From Pilatotrama ljubarskyi (Eukaryota; Basidiomycota; Agaricomycetes; Polyporales; Polyporaceae), in NCBI GenBank assembly GCA_022385805.1, contig MU277735.1:1-64000 (forward strand): a stretch of DNA of 64,000 nt. The letters run 5' to 3'. The notes beneath the pieces are model-generated. The model saw only the letters and a list, made by a program, of their open reading frames with translations. It did not search any database and was not told where the DNA came from. This document shows, piece by piece, positions 31,622-43,416 of this stretch. Position 1 is the stretch's first letter. The number at the start of each line of letters is the position of its first letter. Both the position numbers and the translations under genes were made by a program.

Positions 31622-34600
31622 TCAGACATCGTATGCGACGCGAGCTCCAACCCAAGCGTAAGGGTAGTTGTGCTGGTAGTAGTTGCGCAGCGTGCGCCTC
31701 TCCGCCAGGCGCGGTATGGTCGCGTACGAACCACCGATCTGCAAGAGGGGGTCAGGGCATGTTCTCACATTCGACGGACATGATGTGAGACTTACCACGA
31801 CCTGGTGATGATTGTCAAAGAAGTCCGTCGAGTATCTGTGCCGTAGAGTAAGTGTCGAGGACACAGGTCTGACAGAAGAACCGAAGAACGCACCCAGGGT
31901 ATAACTTCGACGGGACGAACCCCTCATGCTTGTCGAACACCGTCGACGTCCACTCCCACACACCGCCGTTGTGGCCCTTCCCGCCATCCTTCGCACCACC
32001 CGACGTAGCCCTACATGATACATCCAATCAGCCTTTGTCCTCTCTTGTAAGACAGAGATGCAGAGATACTCACGGAATGGGATGCCAGTTCCTGAACCCG
32101 ACGTTCGCACCGCCCTCGTACCCGCACTCGAACTTGTCGAGGAACAGTCTAAGCTCAGGCTCGGTCGGAAGCCGACCGCCCTTCACGCTCGCGTACGTAG
32201 ACAGGTTGTCGAACGAGGTGATGACGGGCCAGTTCCGCGCGACCTTCATCGGAACCGGGCCGTACAACGTGCGCACCTATTCAGCCCTTCGTTCAGCACG
32301 ACTGCGTACCCTCAGCTTGAATCCGGGTACTCACGAAGATCTCCCCGTCAATCTCCACCCAGCTCTTGGGGAACTGGACCTTCGGCGTGTCCTTGCCGCC
32401 GCCCGCGTAATAGAAGTCGTAGAACTGCCCGTTCGTGACCGGGCGCCACTCGATCTTGAACTCGCCGACATGCACGGTCCGCTGCGGGTGCTCGTTGTCC
32501 CAGCCGAACGAGTGGCCGAGGACGTCCGTCGACTCGTCGTCCGCTTCGTCATCGTCGTGTCCAAGAGTGATGTCTTCGGGGCCGAGGGTGACAGTCTCGT
32601 TTACAGGCTCCGGGTGCGCGTTCCAGGACTCGGCAAGGACGTCCCAGACCGGCGGAACGAAGCCAACAGGCGGGATCGTTCCAGTGCCCGCACGCTGGAG
32701 GAGCATGTAGAGGAGCGTCTGAGGAGGGATGAGCAATAATGCTGCGCTAACGACACGTGAGATATACCTCGGCATGGAAAGCCTCATGTTCGTGCGTCAT
32801 GAAGAGCACCCTCGCGATCTTCCGAGTGAGCGTGATCTTGCCGGATTCGATGTCGCGGTATAGGTTCATGACGCGTTCCCGTACCCGGGACTGGAACTGC
32901 AGGATGGTGGAGAGAGCTGGCCAGTCTTCCTTGCGCTGCGGCACTTCCGAGTGCGGCTGGGGTGATGTCAGCAACCTATACCTCGCTATGCATGTAAAAT
33001 CGCGAACTTACATGGCATTTCGTCGGGTCGTCGACGATAGGATCGATCCCCCTCTGTTGAAGAGGGATCAGTCAACTGAGCTCGGTCTAGGAGCAGGGTG
33101 AGTATTTACCTCAAAGATGTACTGCAGCATTCGAAGTCAGCTGGTGCTCCGGACGCTGAAGCAGATCGAAGTCGCATACCTTGAACTCTACGGGCTCGGT
33201 ATCGGGTTCCTGCAATAGTCTCGACAGGTGGATGGATAAGAACGTAGGTATATGCCCGCAATAGAACAAGCAAATGTGACGGAGGTCGATGGGCTTCTCG
33301 AACAGCATTGACGGAGGGATCATCTGTCGCGTGATGAAGTCCCATGCCGCCCACATGTTCTGCCACTCCTCCAAGGTAGGGAGGGAGAACGGAGAACGCA
33401 TGACCGTCCTCTCGTTATTCGCGGACGTCGTGTACTGAGGAGCCTTCAGGAGAGGGAACGTAAACTTCGGGCGCTCGAGGAGCCACAGGGAATACTGCGA
33501 GGCGCTGTCGGTCCAGCGGTGGACCGGACGGAGGCCCGCTTCACTGAAGAGGGTGTAGGCGTCCCGTTCCGAGAACTATCATCGGCCCCGGTGAGCCTTG
33601 AGTCTGTGTTTCCGCGCGTCGTACCTACCTTGTAAGAGACTTCAACACGGACAAGTTCGTCCTTCACGAAAGGGAACTCAGCCTTCGTTTCGGGATCAAC
33701 CACGGTTTGGTCGCATGTCGACCTATAGTATGCCTCGTGACGGCCTGCGGTGGCTCAGGTTAGCGCAACACCCGCGCACGGTCACAGCCGCTCGGCACTT
33801 ACGCAGCTCTTCGTTATACCTCCCAACGTACTCCCACTTGTCCTGCTGGAACAAATTCTCGTCGCCGAGCGCCCTACCCGCACAGACGAGGCCATTCATG
33901 ATGAACTTTCGCGTGATGCCCTTCGGGTCGTTGTACGCGAGCTCAATCTTCTTCGGGTCGTTGTCATGATCCAGGCCAAGCAGGAGCGTGTCGCCCGAGC
34001 CCGGGCGGAGCGGCAATGATTTCAGGAAAGCAGCGTCCTCTCCGCGCGTGAAGTTACCCAGCGATGAGCCAAGGAAAAGAAGGTGCAGCGGCTGATGAGA
34101 GCCAGGAGTCGAAGGCGGTGTCGTCTCCGTCACCTCGGAGCGACTGCGAGAGGACCCAGAGTCTGGAGACGCGTCCCTCCCCACTCGCTCGACGGAGTAC
34201 TTCTCCGCGAGCGTAAGGAGCTTATCGATCGTGTTGCGGCCCTCGAGCCCGCCTTCCGCGATGAACTTGAGCCCATCGTCGTAGGTTCCGCATAAACCGC
34301 TAGCGGACACTTTCCCTTTCATTTCAGCGCCGACGTCTGTGTGACTGAGTTCCATGAGTGTACGCTCGAGTTCGCGCTTCTCGAGATCGAGGGCGTAGTA
34401 GTTGATAGGAGGCGTTGAAGAAGGGCTTGGCACTTGACGCGAGAGTGCACGCAGGATGAGAGACGTCTTCCTCAATGCGCTGCAAACCCTGGTCAGATGT
34501 CTGATCCAACCATATATACGGGCAGGAAAAGATCTGAGTTGTTGAGCGGGGCCCCGGCAGCGATAAGACGTATCAGAGTTACCACACGTGACAGAGATTA

Positions 34601-35119
34601 CGTCTGGAACCATGTCACCTAGGTGTGAGAGTGGAAGAGGGACATGTCGCGGAGGAGGTGTGTACGAGATCCGAGCTGGAGATTAGCTCCGCGAGAAGCT
34701 AGATTGGGATATAGTCGTTTACGCGTAGTGGACGCCACGCCAGTAGCGAAGATGTCGAGATGGATGCATGTTTGTTGAGGTAAAACTCAGACTCACCCAG
34801 CGCCGAGTTCCACCACGACCTCTTCCATGGGAGCCCCATCAGACACTCCGGCACGCATGACCTTGACAATGTCGTCCGCCTTGTTCTTGAGAATCTCTTC
34901 CTCGGCAGAAAAGAGGTAGTACTCGGGCGCGTCGGTAGTAATTTCATCGTAGATGCGCAGGCCGCGCTCGTCGTACAACAGCATAGTGGGCAGCCATTTC
35001 TGCCCGACCGGCTGCGAAAGGCCCTGGATGACCTGGTCGTGGATGGAATGATCAGCGAGAGGGGCCTCACAGGGATGGATGTCGAGGATGTTGACAGCGG
35101 GGGCGGCACTGGATGCCAT
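31622..35119 (-). CDS. EGT1: Ergothioneine biosynthesis enzyme Egt1 (EgtD-EgtB fusion)
   Basis: Twelve exons: 35119-34797, 34479-33803, 33744-33629, 33575-33180, 33121-33110 (12 nt), 33053-33012, 32956-32768, 32718-32335, 32276-32074, 32010-31894, 31835-31796 and 31738-31622 (871 aa). The N-terminal half is a histidine-specific SAM methyltransferase (VELGAG at residues 103-108, LLFLGSSLGNFTRGEDAAFL). The middle is the DinB-like iron domain with the HX3HXE site HEAFHAE at residues 579-585. The C-terminal half is an FGE-sulfatase-like sulfoxide synthase domain (GGRLPTEPELRLFLDKFECG, GGVWEWTST). Together they trimethylate histidine to hercynine and join it to cysteine using oxygen; a separate lyase finishes ergothioneine. 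An Asp/Glu loop (HDDDEADDESTD) interrupts the third domain. A TATATATA at 35192-35199 lies 73 bases before the ATG. Intron 1 is unusually long (317 nt). Confidence 0.96.
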
Positions 35120-36154
35120 AGCGATGGGCGGACAGAAAGAGCGGGAACGACGCGGCGGAGACGGGGAGATGCATTCTGCGACCCGGGAAGGTATATATAC
35201 GGCTGTACGGAGGCGGCAGGCGCACCTGAAGAGGAGGCAGCGTCACCGCGGCCGCAGGCTGAGGATGCCTCCTAGCGTCAGCTTATGTAAGCAACGCCTT
35301 CGTTCCTGCTTACCGTAAACGCTCTCAGCGTGCCCGGACCTCCACCGCATCCCAACCAGCGATCATCACTTGACCCGGCCCTGTTCCTCCTTTGCGCAGG
35401 ACCCGTCCGCCGAAATCCCGCCTGGCCACAGTGAAACGTACTCCGGGCCTTTGGTTGTCCATTTCTGAGCGTGAAGAAGTTCAGCTGCTCTCCACGCACG
35501 CGGGGATCGCAACAGCGATGACGACAGGGGCGCGTACTGGTAGGTATTGCCCAGACTTGCCGCTGGTCTGATGGGCGAAGTCAAGAACGTGGACATCGAA
35601 TCATCGATTACCCTCCGCGCCGGCGCCGTATACAACGTCTTGGTAGACGCGCGACCCCACGGGTGACGCCGGCTGTGGGGAGACTGCGTGCTTCCAAGAC
35701 AAAAGTGTGGTCGGTCGACGGTGAGCGAGGGAACAGAATGGGACCACCTTAGTTCTAGGGCACAAACGAGCCGCATCCTCAGTCCGCATCTCAGGTCATG
35801 GAGAAACTTGACACACCATAAAGCCTCAATCAACCTTGTGACTATCCTGCTCTGGTTAGATTCACAGCCAGCGAACGTCTTGAGCCGAGTTAGGACGGCA
35901 TATTACCCATTCACTGACTCAGCTTTCATCCCACCGTACTCAGCATCCGTACAACCCAACCATGGGCACTGGGAAGCCGAGATTCTTCAGGGGGGGACGG
36001 AACTTACCAAATTATGCATAGACGTCCAAGTAAGCGAACGCCTTCTGTGAGCTTCAGCCGTAGATGCCGATGCTACATAGGGGTATCTGGTCCATTAGTG
36101 TGTAAGGGTATACAAAGAGTACTAGCGGGTTTCGGGCCTAAAAGTGCAGGGTCA
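35120..36154. other. Intergenic, EGT1 promoter side
   Basis: About 1 kb between the EGT1 start and the end of the DHHC gene. Apart from the TATA-like run at 35192, nothing was recognised. Confidence 0.5.
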
Positions 36155-37741
36155 TCAACGATTCTTGTCCGCACTCACAAGTCCAGCCGCCAGTCGAGAC
36201 AGCATCTCATCTGAACGAGGGTTGCGAGGGAAGTTGCGGCCATCGCCCGTGCTGACAGATCCAACACGAACAGATAGGAAAAGCATGGTGAGCTGCGTAT
36301 GCACTCCAGGAGGCACAGATGCCGAGTACGTACCAACCGCCCCCGATTGCTAGCCGATATACCCAACCCCATGGCTTCGACCAGCCAAACACTTGCGCCC
36401 AGTTTTTTCGCCAACCGACGTCGTACAGCCGTATGTATCGGTGGGCATCACGAACTAGCATGCGTTGTTCAAAAGACAGCTCGTGCTCGAGCGGTGGGTT
36501 CGACAGCTTCCGTGAGTCCGCGTTGTCCGGCAGCGGAGGTATGTGTCGCAGTAGCCAGAACGGAGACAGCGACTCCAGCGTCGTCTGGTTAGTCCTAGAT
36601 GCCAGGCGTCAATGTTGACAAAGGCGTCGAGTAGTATGGCAGGAGGTACGGACGTGATGAGGTATACATGGTAGCCTAGGAACGAGCCGATGACCATGCC
36701 TATAACTACTCCGTAGAGAGCCAGAGATATAGCATGGATGGGGGTAGTCTCGTCCTACATGTCGGAGGTAGCCAGTGTGAGGAGCAGTACATGGAGGGAA
36801 AGGAGGGGCAGGAGGCTCACAATGGCGAGTGGGTGCATGAACGCCCAAGAGACCACGGTCGAGCAAAGGATGGCGACATATGCCGCAAGAGCGGTCACGC
36901 AGAAGAGGAAATGCACGAATGACGCGTGCGTCCTGTGACCCTGTCAACCGCTGGGTATTAGCCAACTTTTCTACTCCTACGCGACGCCAACGCTGATTTC
37001 TGCAGCGATACGGCTATTTAATGAGTTGAATTGCACTTACAATGCACTTGTGTCCAAGCCACATACAGTGATGATCTGCAGGCGTTGTTGCACCAGCCAA
37101 CGATCCTCATACTCAGTACACACCCTGCTCTACATGGGACAGAACACCACGCACCCATTCTCAAGACGCATCTCCCGCACGTCCCGCAATGGTGGGCGCG
37201 TTCCGGCTTCGGGGCAGCACATTTCTTGCACCACTTCCCCAGCCCATGGGCCTCTTCGCCGTCCGGCGGCGCCAACAGCGCTTCCAAAAAGCTTTCTCCT
37301 TCCTCGTTGTTTCGTCCGCCCGCGGCTTCTTCCCCATGGGCCTTGTCGCCAGTAACCGGTCCGGGGTCGCGTGCGAGAACGACGAGGAGCGACGAGAAAG
37401 CGAGGAAGGTGAGCGTGTACACGATGAAGATGTGTGCGAAGCCACGCAGCGGCGCATCATGCACGCGGTAGTAGTAGTTCACGAAGATCACAATGAGGGA
37501 GGGATGGGGAGCGAGTATCATAGCAATTGCCACTGCATTCAAGTCGCGCATATTCTTCAGCGACACTTCTTACAGAAGAGACGATGCGTATCTACTCACA
37601 GCCAAGAGGTAGGAAGTGATACCACCGTCTACGCAACATATCCCCGTCCACTATATCGTCGTCGTCAGGCCGGCCAAGTCGTGGAGGCGTCGGGAGTCGT
37701 AGGTCAAGCAAGGGAGTCTGCGTGGTGTCGTTCCGAGACAT
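36155..37741 (-). CDS. DHHC-type protein S-palmitoyltransferase
   Basis: Exons are 37741-37600, 37532-37155, 37075-37041, 36940-36821, 36754-36654, 36594-36334 and 36251-36155 (377 aa). The protein attaches palmitate to cysteines of membrane proteins. Membrane segments LAIAMILAPHPSLIVIFVNY and FAHIFIVYTLTFLAFSSLLV precede the cysteine-rich domain KWCKKCAAPKPERAHHCGTC, which leads to the catalytic DHHC at residues 174-177 (followed by MWLGHKCI). Two further membrane segments (LFCVTALAAYVAILCSTVV and ISLALYGVVIGMVIGSFLGY), the TTxE motif (TTNQTTLES) and a C-terminal GDGRNFPRNPRSDE complete the family layout. A TAG that would interrupt the frame lies at the 3' end of a 66-nt phase-0 intron (36755-36820, donor GTGAGC). 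Closest class is probably the Pfa3 type, but the substrate is unknown. Confidence 0.9.
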
Positions 37742-37969
37742 TCCAAAGACCGTATATAGTGAAGAAGTAGATCAAATTGATTGACAAAAAAGAGAGGGGC
37801 AGGCAGACATGAGAAATGTCGCCGTCGTCGCCGTCGTTCGCGACAAGGAAAGGAGCAGGGCTGCCGGAGGCAAAAGGCAGGGTTCACACAGCTCGTGCAG
37901 CGAACAGTTTACGACGGGCGCTTCCTTGCCGCCAGGCCGGCGTTATCCGCGATCCCCGGGAGTTCCCCG

Positions 37970-38481
37970 GGGCGCCGGAGGACCCCTGACAATGGTAGGC
38001 GGACCTTCAGGACATGACCGGACAAAATGGGGGGTCCCGGACCCCCTATGCCTCTTCCTTCATTTACGATACCCACCGCACGGTAGTCACTAGAGTGCTC
38101 TAGGCGCTCGCGTAGTAGTCAGTGGCACCTTCGGCCGTAAACGGCCTCCCTGCCACGTTAATCTCTGAATCTATCTATCTATCTATCTATGCCTCTTCCA
38201 GTCCGGACAAAAACCGGGCTAAATCCGCCAGGAACCCTCTGAGAATACCGGACAAACCGACCGCTCGGAGGGCTCTGAGGGATTTAGCGCCCGTGAAGGC
38301 CGGAAGCGCCGGAAGCCTCAGCACTTTGACCGGACATTTCCGGCGAAAAAAATGGGTCAATGCCTCATCAAATCCGGACATTTCTGGCGGAAGAGGGCGA
38401 TTTGATGTCCGGACATTTTCTCCAGATTTTCGAAATTGCTGAAGAGGGTTCCCCTACCATTGTCAGGGGTCCTGGCGCCGG
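37970..38481. mobile_element. MITE-like non-autonomous DNA element with ~30-bp terminal inverted repeats
   Basis: The left end (37971-37999) contains GGACCCCTGACAATGGTAGG; the right end (38453-38479) contains its reverse complement CCTACCATTGTCAGGGGTCC, both flanked by GGCGCC. The arms differ by a 2-nt indel, and the similarity extends a few bases inwards. The 0.45-kb interior has no frame of note and repeats CCGGACA/TGTCCGG words several times, including an ATCAAAT...ATTTGAT inverted pair near 38367-38406. A target duplication could not be fixed. Confidence 0.65.
38170..38190. repeat. ATCT tetranucleotide microsatellite
   Basis: About five consecutive CTAT/ATCT units inside the MITE-like element. 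Confidence 0.8.
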
Positions 38482-38751
38482 CAACGTAATTACTGCATCT
38501 CCGCCTGGCCCTTTGCTCACCACGGCGACTTCACGCCTCTTGCCTCCAACCATCACCACAACGCAGGTCGATGCTTGCATTGCTCTGCTCCTTCACCCGC
38601 TTGCGAGTTGAAGCCTACGATTACTTTGAACTCCTGCCCAAGCCCGAAGACCACCGTATATGTGCACTTGATAGCGGTTGGAGTGACTCCGACTCACCTT
38701 TAGCTCTTACGATCGCAAACCACACCTCAATACCCACATCCTTGCCTAGCC

Positions 38752-40131
38752 ATGGATTCGTGCCCTCTTGAACTACAGATGCTCATTTTTTCTTTTGCAT
38801 GCACAGACGATGGATCTGCGGGTCGCGCCCTTTCCCTCGTCTCACGCGCCTTTCGACAGCTCTCATATCCCTACCAGTGGTATTCTCTAGCGATTTACGG
38901 ACACGCACAGGCAACAGCGTTTGCAAAGCACCTGTGCTCGCTGCCACCAGCTCTGGAGTTTCCTAGGTTAATCAGCCACCTGTTCGTCAGTTCTCGTTCG
39001 GCTTTGGAAGCCGTGGACCACAACACCTTCGAACTCGAACCTCATCGGATTTGGCCCGGTGTACTGCGGAGCATCCTTCGGTATGCAGCGCCTACGCTGA
39101 AGACCCTGGCAGTCATTTGCTTCGAAGCACCCATGGATAGCGCCGCCATCCTGTCCCAGGCGCTCCGTGCCCACTATCCTTGCCTCGTAGAACTCTCTAT
39201 ACGCGGTCGATGTACACCACATCAACTCTCTCAGCCGCCACCTCTGCTTGTAGAAGGTGGTAACGACGCACAAGGCACGGATGATACGGATCAGGACGCT
39301 ATGGAGGTCGCCACATGGTCCGCGATCCCCAGTCTCCGTCGATTGCACATCGCTTGCACCTTCCAAGGACTAGCGAGGGGCACACACGCTGAGCATGCGC
39401 TTGTACATGAGCTCGCGCCTGGCCTGACGCACCTCCGGCTCTCCGTCCTCGATCTCTGGGGTAGCAAGCGGATGGCGGAGATCGTACACGCAGAGCTCGC
39501 CGAACTCGGCATTGTAGATACATTGCTCGAGGTGGCACCATCGCAAGTCCTTTCTCCGGCCAATGCTGCACGTCGAGCCCCGTCCGCCCCGTCCACCTTC
39601 GACCGTTCCTCGCTTTCTCGAATGACTCACCTCACACACCCGTTGGCAGCACGTTCACCTCCTCCGGCCCCGGGGCCGCTGATGCACAAAGCCTCGCGCG
39701 TGACTTGGGACAGGCTCATCCCCCGCTCAAGCGCCTTCGAGATGTTTGCGTTCCAGCCGGCGCCGACAGAGATGGTCGACTTCTACTGCTCTTGTTGCAT
39801 GGACGTGCGCGGGGACGGCGACGTGATGCGCGTCTTCGAGGCGCTTTCGCGTGCCTCAGACGAGCGGTTCCTCCACCTTCCTTGCCGCGCCAAATACGGT
39901 TACGGCTTCGAAGAGGCGAGGACTGATTGGCTCGAGCGGATAGAAGGCTCGAGCGGGTGCTGGAGCCCACGCCAAGGAGTATACGGGCGCCCGGTCGCTG
40001 GAGGTGCGGATGGAAACTCGCCACTTGGGGAACAAACTCTCGATCGTCCTACGAGTCAGACCAGGAAGCGTGGGCACGCGGCCGGGTTCAAGACTGCGGT
40101 GAAGCAGCTACAGAAGGCGAAGTTCTGGTGA
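38752..40131 (+). CDS. Intronless F-box-like protein
   Basis: A single 459-residue frame. The N-terminus (CPLELQMLIFSFACTDDG..., then ALSLVSRAFRQLSYPYQWYS) resembles the degenerate F-box-like domains abundant in agaricomycetes. The middle has spaced leucine-rich segments (LKTLAVICFEAP, PSLRRLHIACTFQGL, LTHLRLSVLDLWGSK) suggesting an irregular LRR. The C-terminal part (WDRLIPRSSAFEMFAFQPAP onwards, ending FKTAVKQLQKAKFW) is not recognised. If the F-box is functional, the protein would select substrates for an SCF ubiquitin ligase; that is inference. The ATG at 38752 is immediately followed by the F-box-like segment. Absence of introns is unusual next to its intron-rich neighbours and common in this lineage-specific family. 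Confidence 0.75.
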   Translation: MDSCPLELQMLIFSFACTDDGSAGRALSLVSRAFRQLSYPYQWYSLAIYGHAQATAFAKHLCSLPPALEFPRLISHLFVSSRSALEAVDHNTFELEPHRIWPGVLRSILRYAAPTLKTLAVICFEAPMDSAAILSQALRAHYPCLVELSIRGRCTPHQLSQPPPLLVEGGNDAQGTDDTDQDAMEVATWSAIPSLRRLHIACTFQGLARGTHAEHALVHELAPGLTHLRLSVLDLWGSKRMAEIVHAELAELGIVDTLLEVAPSQVLSPANAARRAPSAPSTFDRSSLSRMTHLTHPLAARSPPPAPGPLMHKASRVTWDRLIPRSSAFEMFAFQPAPTEMVDFYCSCCMDVRGDGDVMRVFEALSRASDERFLHLPCRAKYGYGFEEARTDWLERIEGSSGCWSPRQGVYGRPVAGGADGNSPLGEQTLDRPTSQTRKRGHAAGFKTAVKQLQKAKFW

Positions 40132-41844
40132 ACCTGTCCCTGCTGCCTTCGCGGTCTGCTCGCCTCCGATCGCTATCGCGTGAAGACGGAACTTGATTTG
40201 TCACTACTTCTGCTTCCTTCCCGAACTACTCGTTGGACATGGTAACCGAACTCTTTCACACGTGTAAGTTGCGACGGACCTTGTTAAGATGGAGGTGTGT
40301 GACTGACTTGTTCACGTCTAGGATGTCACTGTCTATCAGAGAATACTTCTGTGGCAGTACTGGAAGCAAATATCCTAGGGACCCCGTAATGACGCGCTCG
40401 TCGCGATGTTTTTAGTATAAGTGCATCGATACTCCTGGAGTCGCAAGTTCGTAATCATCATGGAACCTGGGTTCCGTGCCTGAAGTCGTCTTCGACGGGG
40501 ATGATGAACCTCCTGAGTATGAACTCGGCAGACTGTAAGGCGCGACGCACGACAGGTGGGTAGTCTCCTCACTTCCCCAAGGCCCTGCTGAAGCGTCAGT
40601 GTCAGATTGTCATGCCATCAGTACGCTGTGGCATGTAAGGCGACAGAAGATCTCTCGCACACCTCGACCACAGCGCACGATGTCGTGCGTGCCTTCGCTA
40701 GAGACAGCCCAGTCAAATGCGCGCACCCATGTGCTGTCGGGAGTCATCGTCAAGAAAAGGCCGATTTGATGCTCGTCGAGTATGCAACGGCCTCACATCT
40801 TGTCACCTTCGTCATCCGCATGAACCATGACGCAGACATGATGACGACTGTCAGGGAACGCTCTTGTCTAGACCCATCTCGCTCAACATCTGTGCTCAGG
40901 ATGCGCTCAGCGCAGTTGGCAAGGATACCGATGGATATGTTGGTGACCTTCTAAGTACTGTCTACCAAGCTTCTCTCGACACGGCACAGACATCCGGCGC
41001 CGCACGATGGAGTGGGAATGGAAGAGTGAGGCACAGAGGTCCCCGCGCACTCGGCCGAGGTGGAGATGTAGAAGGGCGGACTTGTCATAGTAGGGAGGTA
41101 AGCTGCTTGTTATAATCCACTGTACCTGGACTTTTCATCCTGTCGCGGATCGCATTACAAAGCCAGAGCTCGCGGAGAAGAGAACATACATAGGTGTGTT
41201 ATTTATAGATGCGCACATGCACGACTGAAGAAGCAGCTCTGCGACGGGTGGGCATATGACGGAGGGCGTCCGCGGAGTCGCTGGGTTCTAGCTGCCTCGA
41301 AACGGCTTATCTTTCTCTTGTGCACCGCCTGCTCTCTCTTTCCGCGCCTTGTTCGCCCTTGCACGGTCCCCGAAGGGTGATTAACCGGAGCCGACTGCGT
41401 CATTTGTTTCCGTCTCCAGGTCTTCTCGCTGCAGTCTCTCCTCCAACCGCCACGATGCTCTCGGTCTGTCGGTTTAGCCGGACTGCGGATTGCTCATTTC
41501 TAAGTCATCTTTGCTGCTCTGCTTGCTGCTGTAGCTGCGGTGCGCTGTCAGGTTGCTTCTGCGATCGAGTATCTGGACGACATGCCCGCTGCATCCCTAT
41601 CAAAGACGCACACACGGCCTGGCCCTCTTGTACCGCCGGAGAAGTAGCTGTATCTGTCTGACGGCTTCCATTGTGGACCTGCTCGCGTTATTTCTGGGTC
41701 CGCGATTGTGACATGCGGACGTGCCCACCGCCTCCATGGCTCTCCTTCCCATATGCAGTGGACTTATGACGAGTGCCTGCAGCATCTTCCGTATATAAGT
41801 CCCCCTTCCCCTGCCCTTGGCTCCTCACCACAATCGCAAACACC
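40132..41844. other. Gene-free stretch before the aspartic protease
   Basis: 1.7 kb without recognisable coding, RNA or repeat signal, apart from the protease promoter at its right end. Confidence 0.5.
41792..41798 (+). promoter_or_regulatory. TATA box of the aspartic protease gene
   Basis: TATATAA lies 47 bases before the ATG, a usual spacing for strongly expressed basidiomycete genes with short leaders. Confidence 0.55.
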
Positions 41845-43416
41845 ATGTCTAACTTCGTCGCATCCCGCTCAGTCCCCTTCGTGACCCGCGTCGCGGGCCG
41901 TCATGCGAAGGACATCCTCGCCCGCGACAGGGCCCGCGCGCAGAAGATCATGCAGGGCATCAACCCTCATGGTCCTGTCGCCTTCCACGAGCTGCGCAGG
42001 CGCCGTCATGGCCACCACGGCCACGGCCACGGCGGCGGAGGCTCTGGTACTGGCACCGGCACCGGTGGCGGTTCTGGCGGCACGGGCACGTCCCCGCCCA
42101 CCTCTACGCCTGGTGGGGGTGTCGACGTGACTGACGCGGGAGTCACCTATACTGCGTCTGTCGGTGTCGGCAACCCGGCCACTCAGTACACGCTCCTCAT
42201 CGACACCGGTTAGTCTCTCCCTGGCGGCGGCATTGTACGACTGATGCGATGGGGTACACAGGCAGCTCCAACACCTGGGTTGGTGCGGACAAGCCTTACC
42301 GTCCGACCAGCTCTAGCAAGAGCACCGGGCAGCGCGTGGTAAGCCCCCAACTTCTAGCGTATTGAGTATGCGGCCGGTTCTCACAGCTCCACTGTCCCTT
42401 AGAGCGTCAGCTACGGCTCCGGGTCCTTCTCCGGCACCGAGTGTAAGCCTTTCCACGCTCCCCCGCTCCAGGCACGTCCTGACTACGAATATAGACACCG
42501 ATACCGTGTCCCTCTCGTCGTCGCTCGTGATCCAGAACCAGAGCATCGGCGTGGCGTCCACCGCCCAGGGCTTCCAGGGCGTCGATGGTATCCTCGGCAT
42601 CGGCCCTGTCGATCTCACCGTCGGCACCGTCGGGGGCAACCAGGCCGTGCCGACTGTGACGGACAACCTCTTCGCGCAGGGTCTCATCGAGAACGACTCC
42701 ATCGGCATCTTCTACCAGCCCACCACCGAGAGCGGCGCTCAGAATGGCGAGCTCACCTTCGGTGGCGTCGACACCAGCAAGTGAGTACGACGAAGTGTAC
42801 CGAGATGCGAGGACCTGTCGCTGACGTTCAACCAGGATCACCGGCGACGTGACCTTTGTCCCGATCACGTCCACTCAACCCGCGTCCATGTACTGGGGCA
42901 TCGACCAGGACCTCACTTACGGCAACAACACGTCCCTGCTCTCCGGCTCCGCCGGTATCGTCGACACGGGCACCACGCTCCTCCTGCTGGCCACCGACGC
43001 GTTCCAGGCGTACCAGCGCGCGACGGGCGCGACGATGGACAACGAGACGGGCCTGCTCACGCTCACGGAGCAGCAGTTCTCGCGCCTCCAGTCGCTCTTC
43101 TTCACAATCGGCGGCACCACGTTCGAGTTCACGCCGAACGCGCAGATCTGGCCGCGTGCGCTCAACTCGACCATTGGTGGCGAGGAGGGCAAGATCTACC
43201 TCGTCGCGGCGGACTTGGGCAGCCCGAGCGGGCAGGGCCTCGACTTCATCAGTACGTGGTGTTGTGCGATTTTTGATCGAAGTGACCGGTTTGCTGATAC
43301 GGTGTGGCATGACAGACGGCTTCGCATTCTTGCAGCGCTTCTACAGCGTGTATGACACGAGCAACAGCCAGGTCGGCCTCGCGACGACGCCGTTCACCAC
43401 AGCTGAGACGAACTAG
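41845..43416 (+). CDS. Aspartic protease, family A1 (polyporopepsin-like)
   Basis: Exons are 41845-42208, 42262-42338, 42403-42442, 42495-42780, 42836-43251 and 43316-43416 (427 aa). Both catalytic motifs are present: DTGSS at residues 120-124 and DTGTT starting at Asp299. The flap is SVSYGSGSFSG and the family trait GTEYTDTVSL follows it. Residues 1-50 look like a propeptide (AKDILARDRARAQKIMQG), then comes a His/Gly/Ser/Thr-rich linker (residues about 55-92) that is odd for the family. No hydrophobic signal peptide is visible at the start MSNFVASRSVPFVTR; an upstream in-frame ATG at 41773 adds PWLLTTIANTM but lies upstream of the TATA box. A missed 5' exon, non-classical export or intracellular use are all possible. 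Introns fall at sites usual for polypore proteases. Confidence 0.93.

Larger units (their letters stand above)
37742..38751. other. Intergenic region holding a MITE-like element and an ATCT microsatellite
   Basis: About 1 kb. Its centre is the inverted-repeat element at 37970-38481. The rest shows no coding signal. Confidence 0.6.

Noticed and set aside
36755..36760. Premature TAG making the DHHC gene a pseudogene
   Set aside because: A phase-0 intron with GTGAGC donor ends exactly at this TAG and restores a family-like protein.
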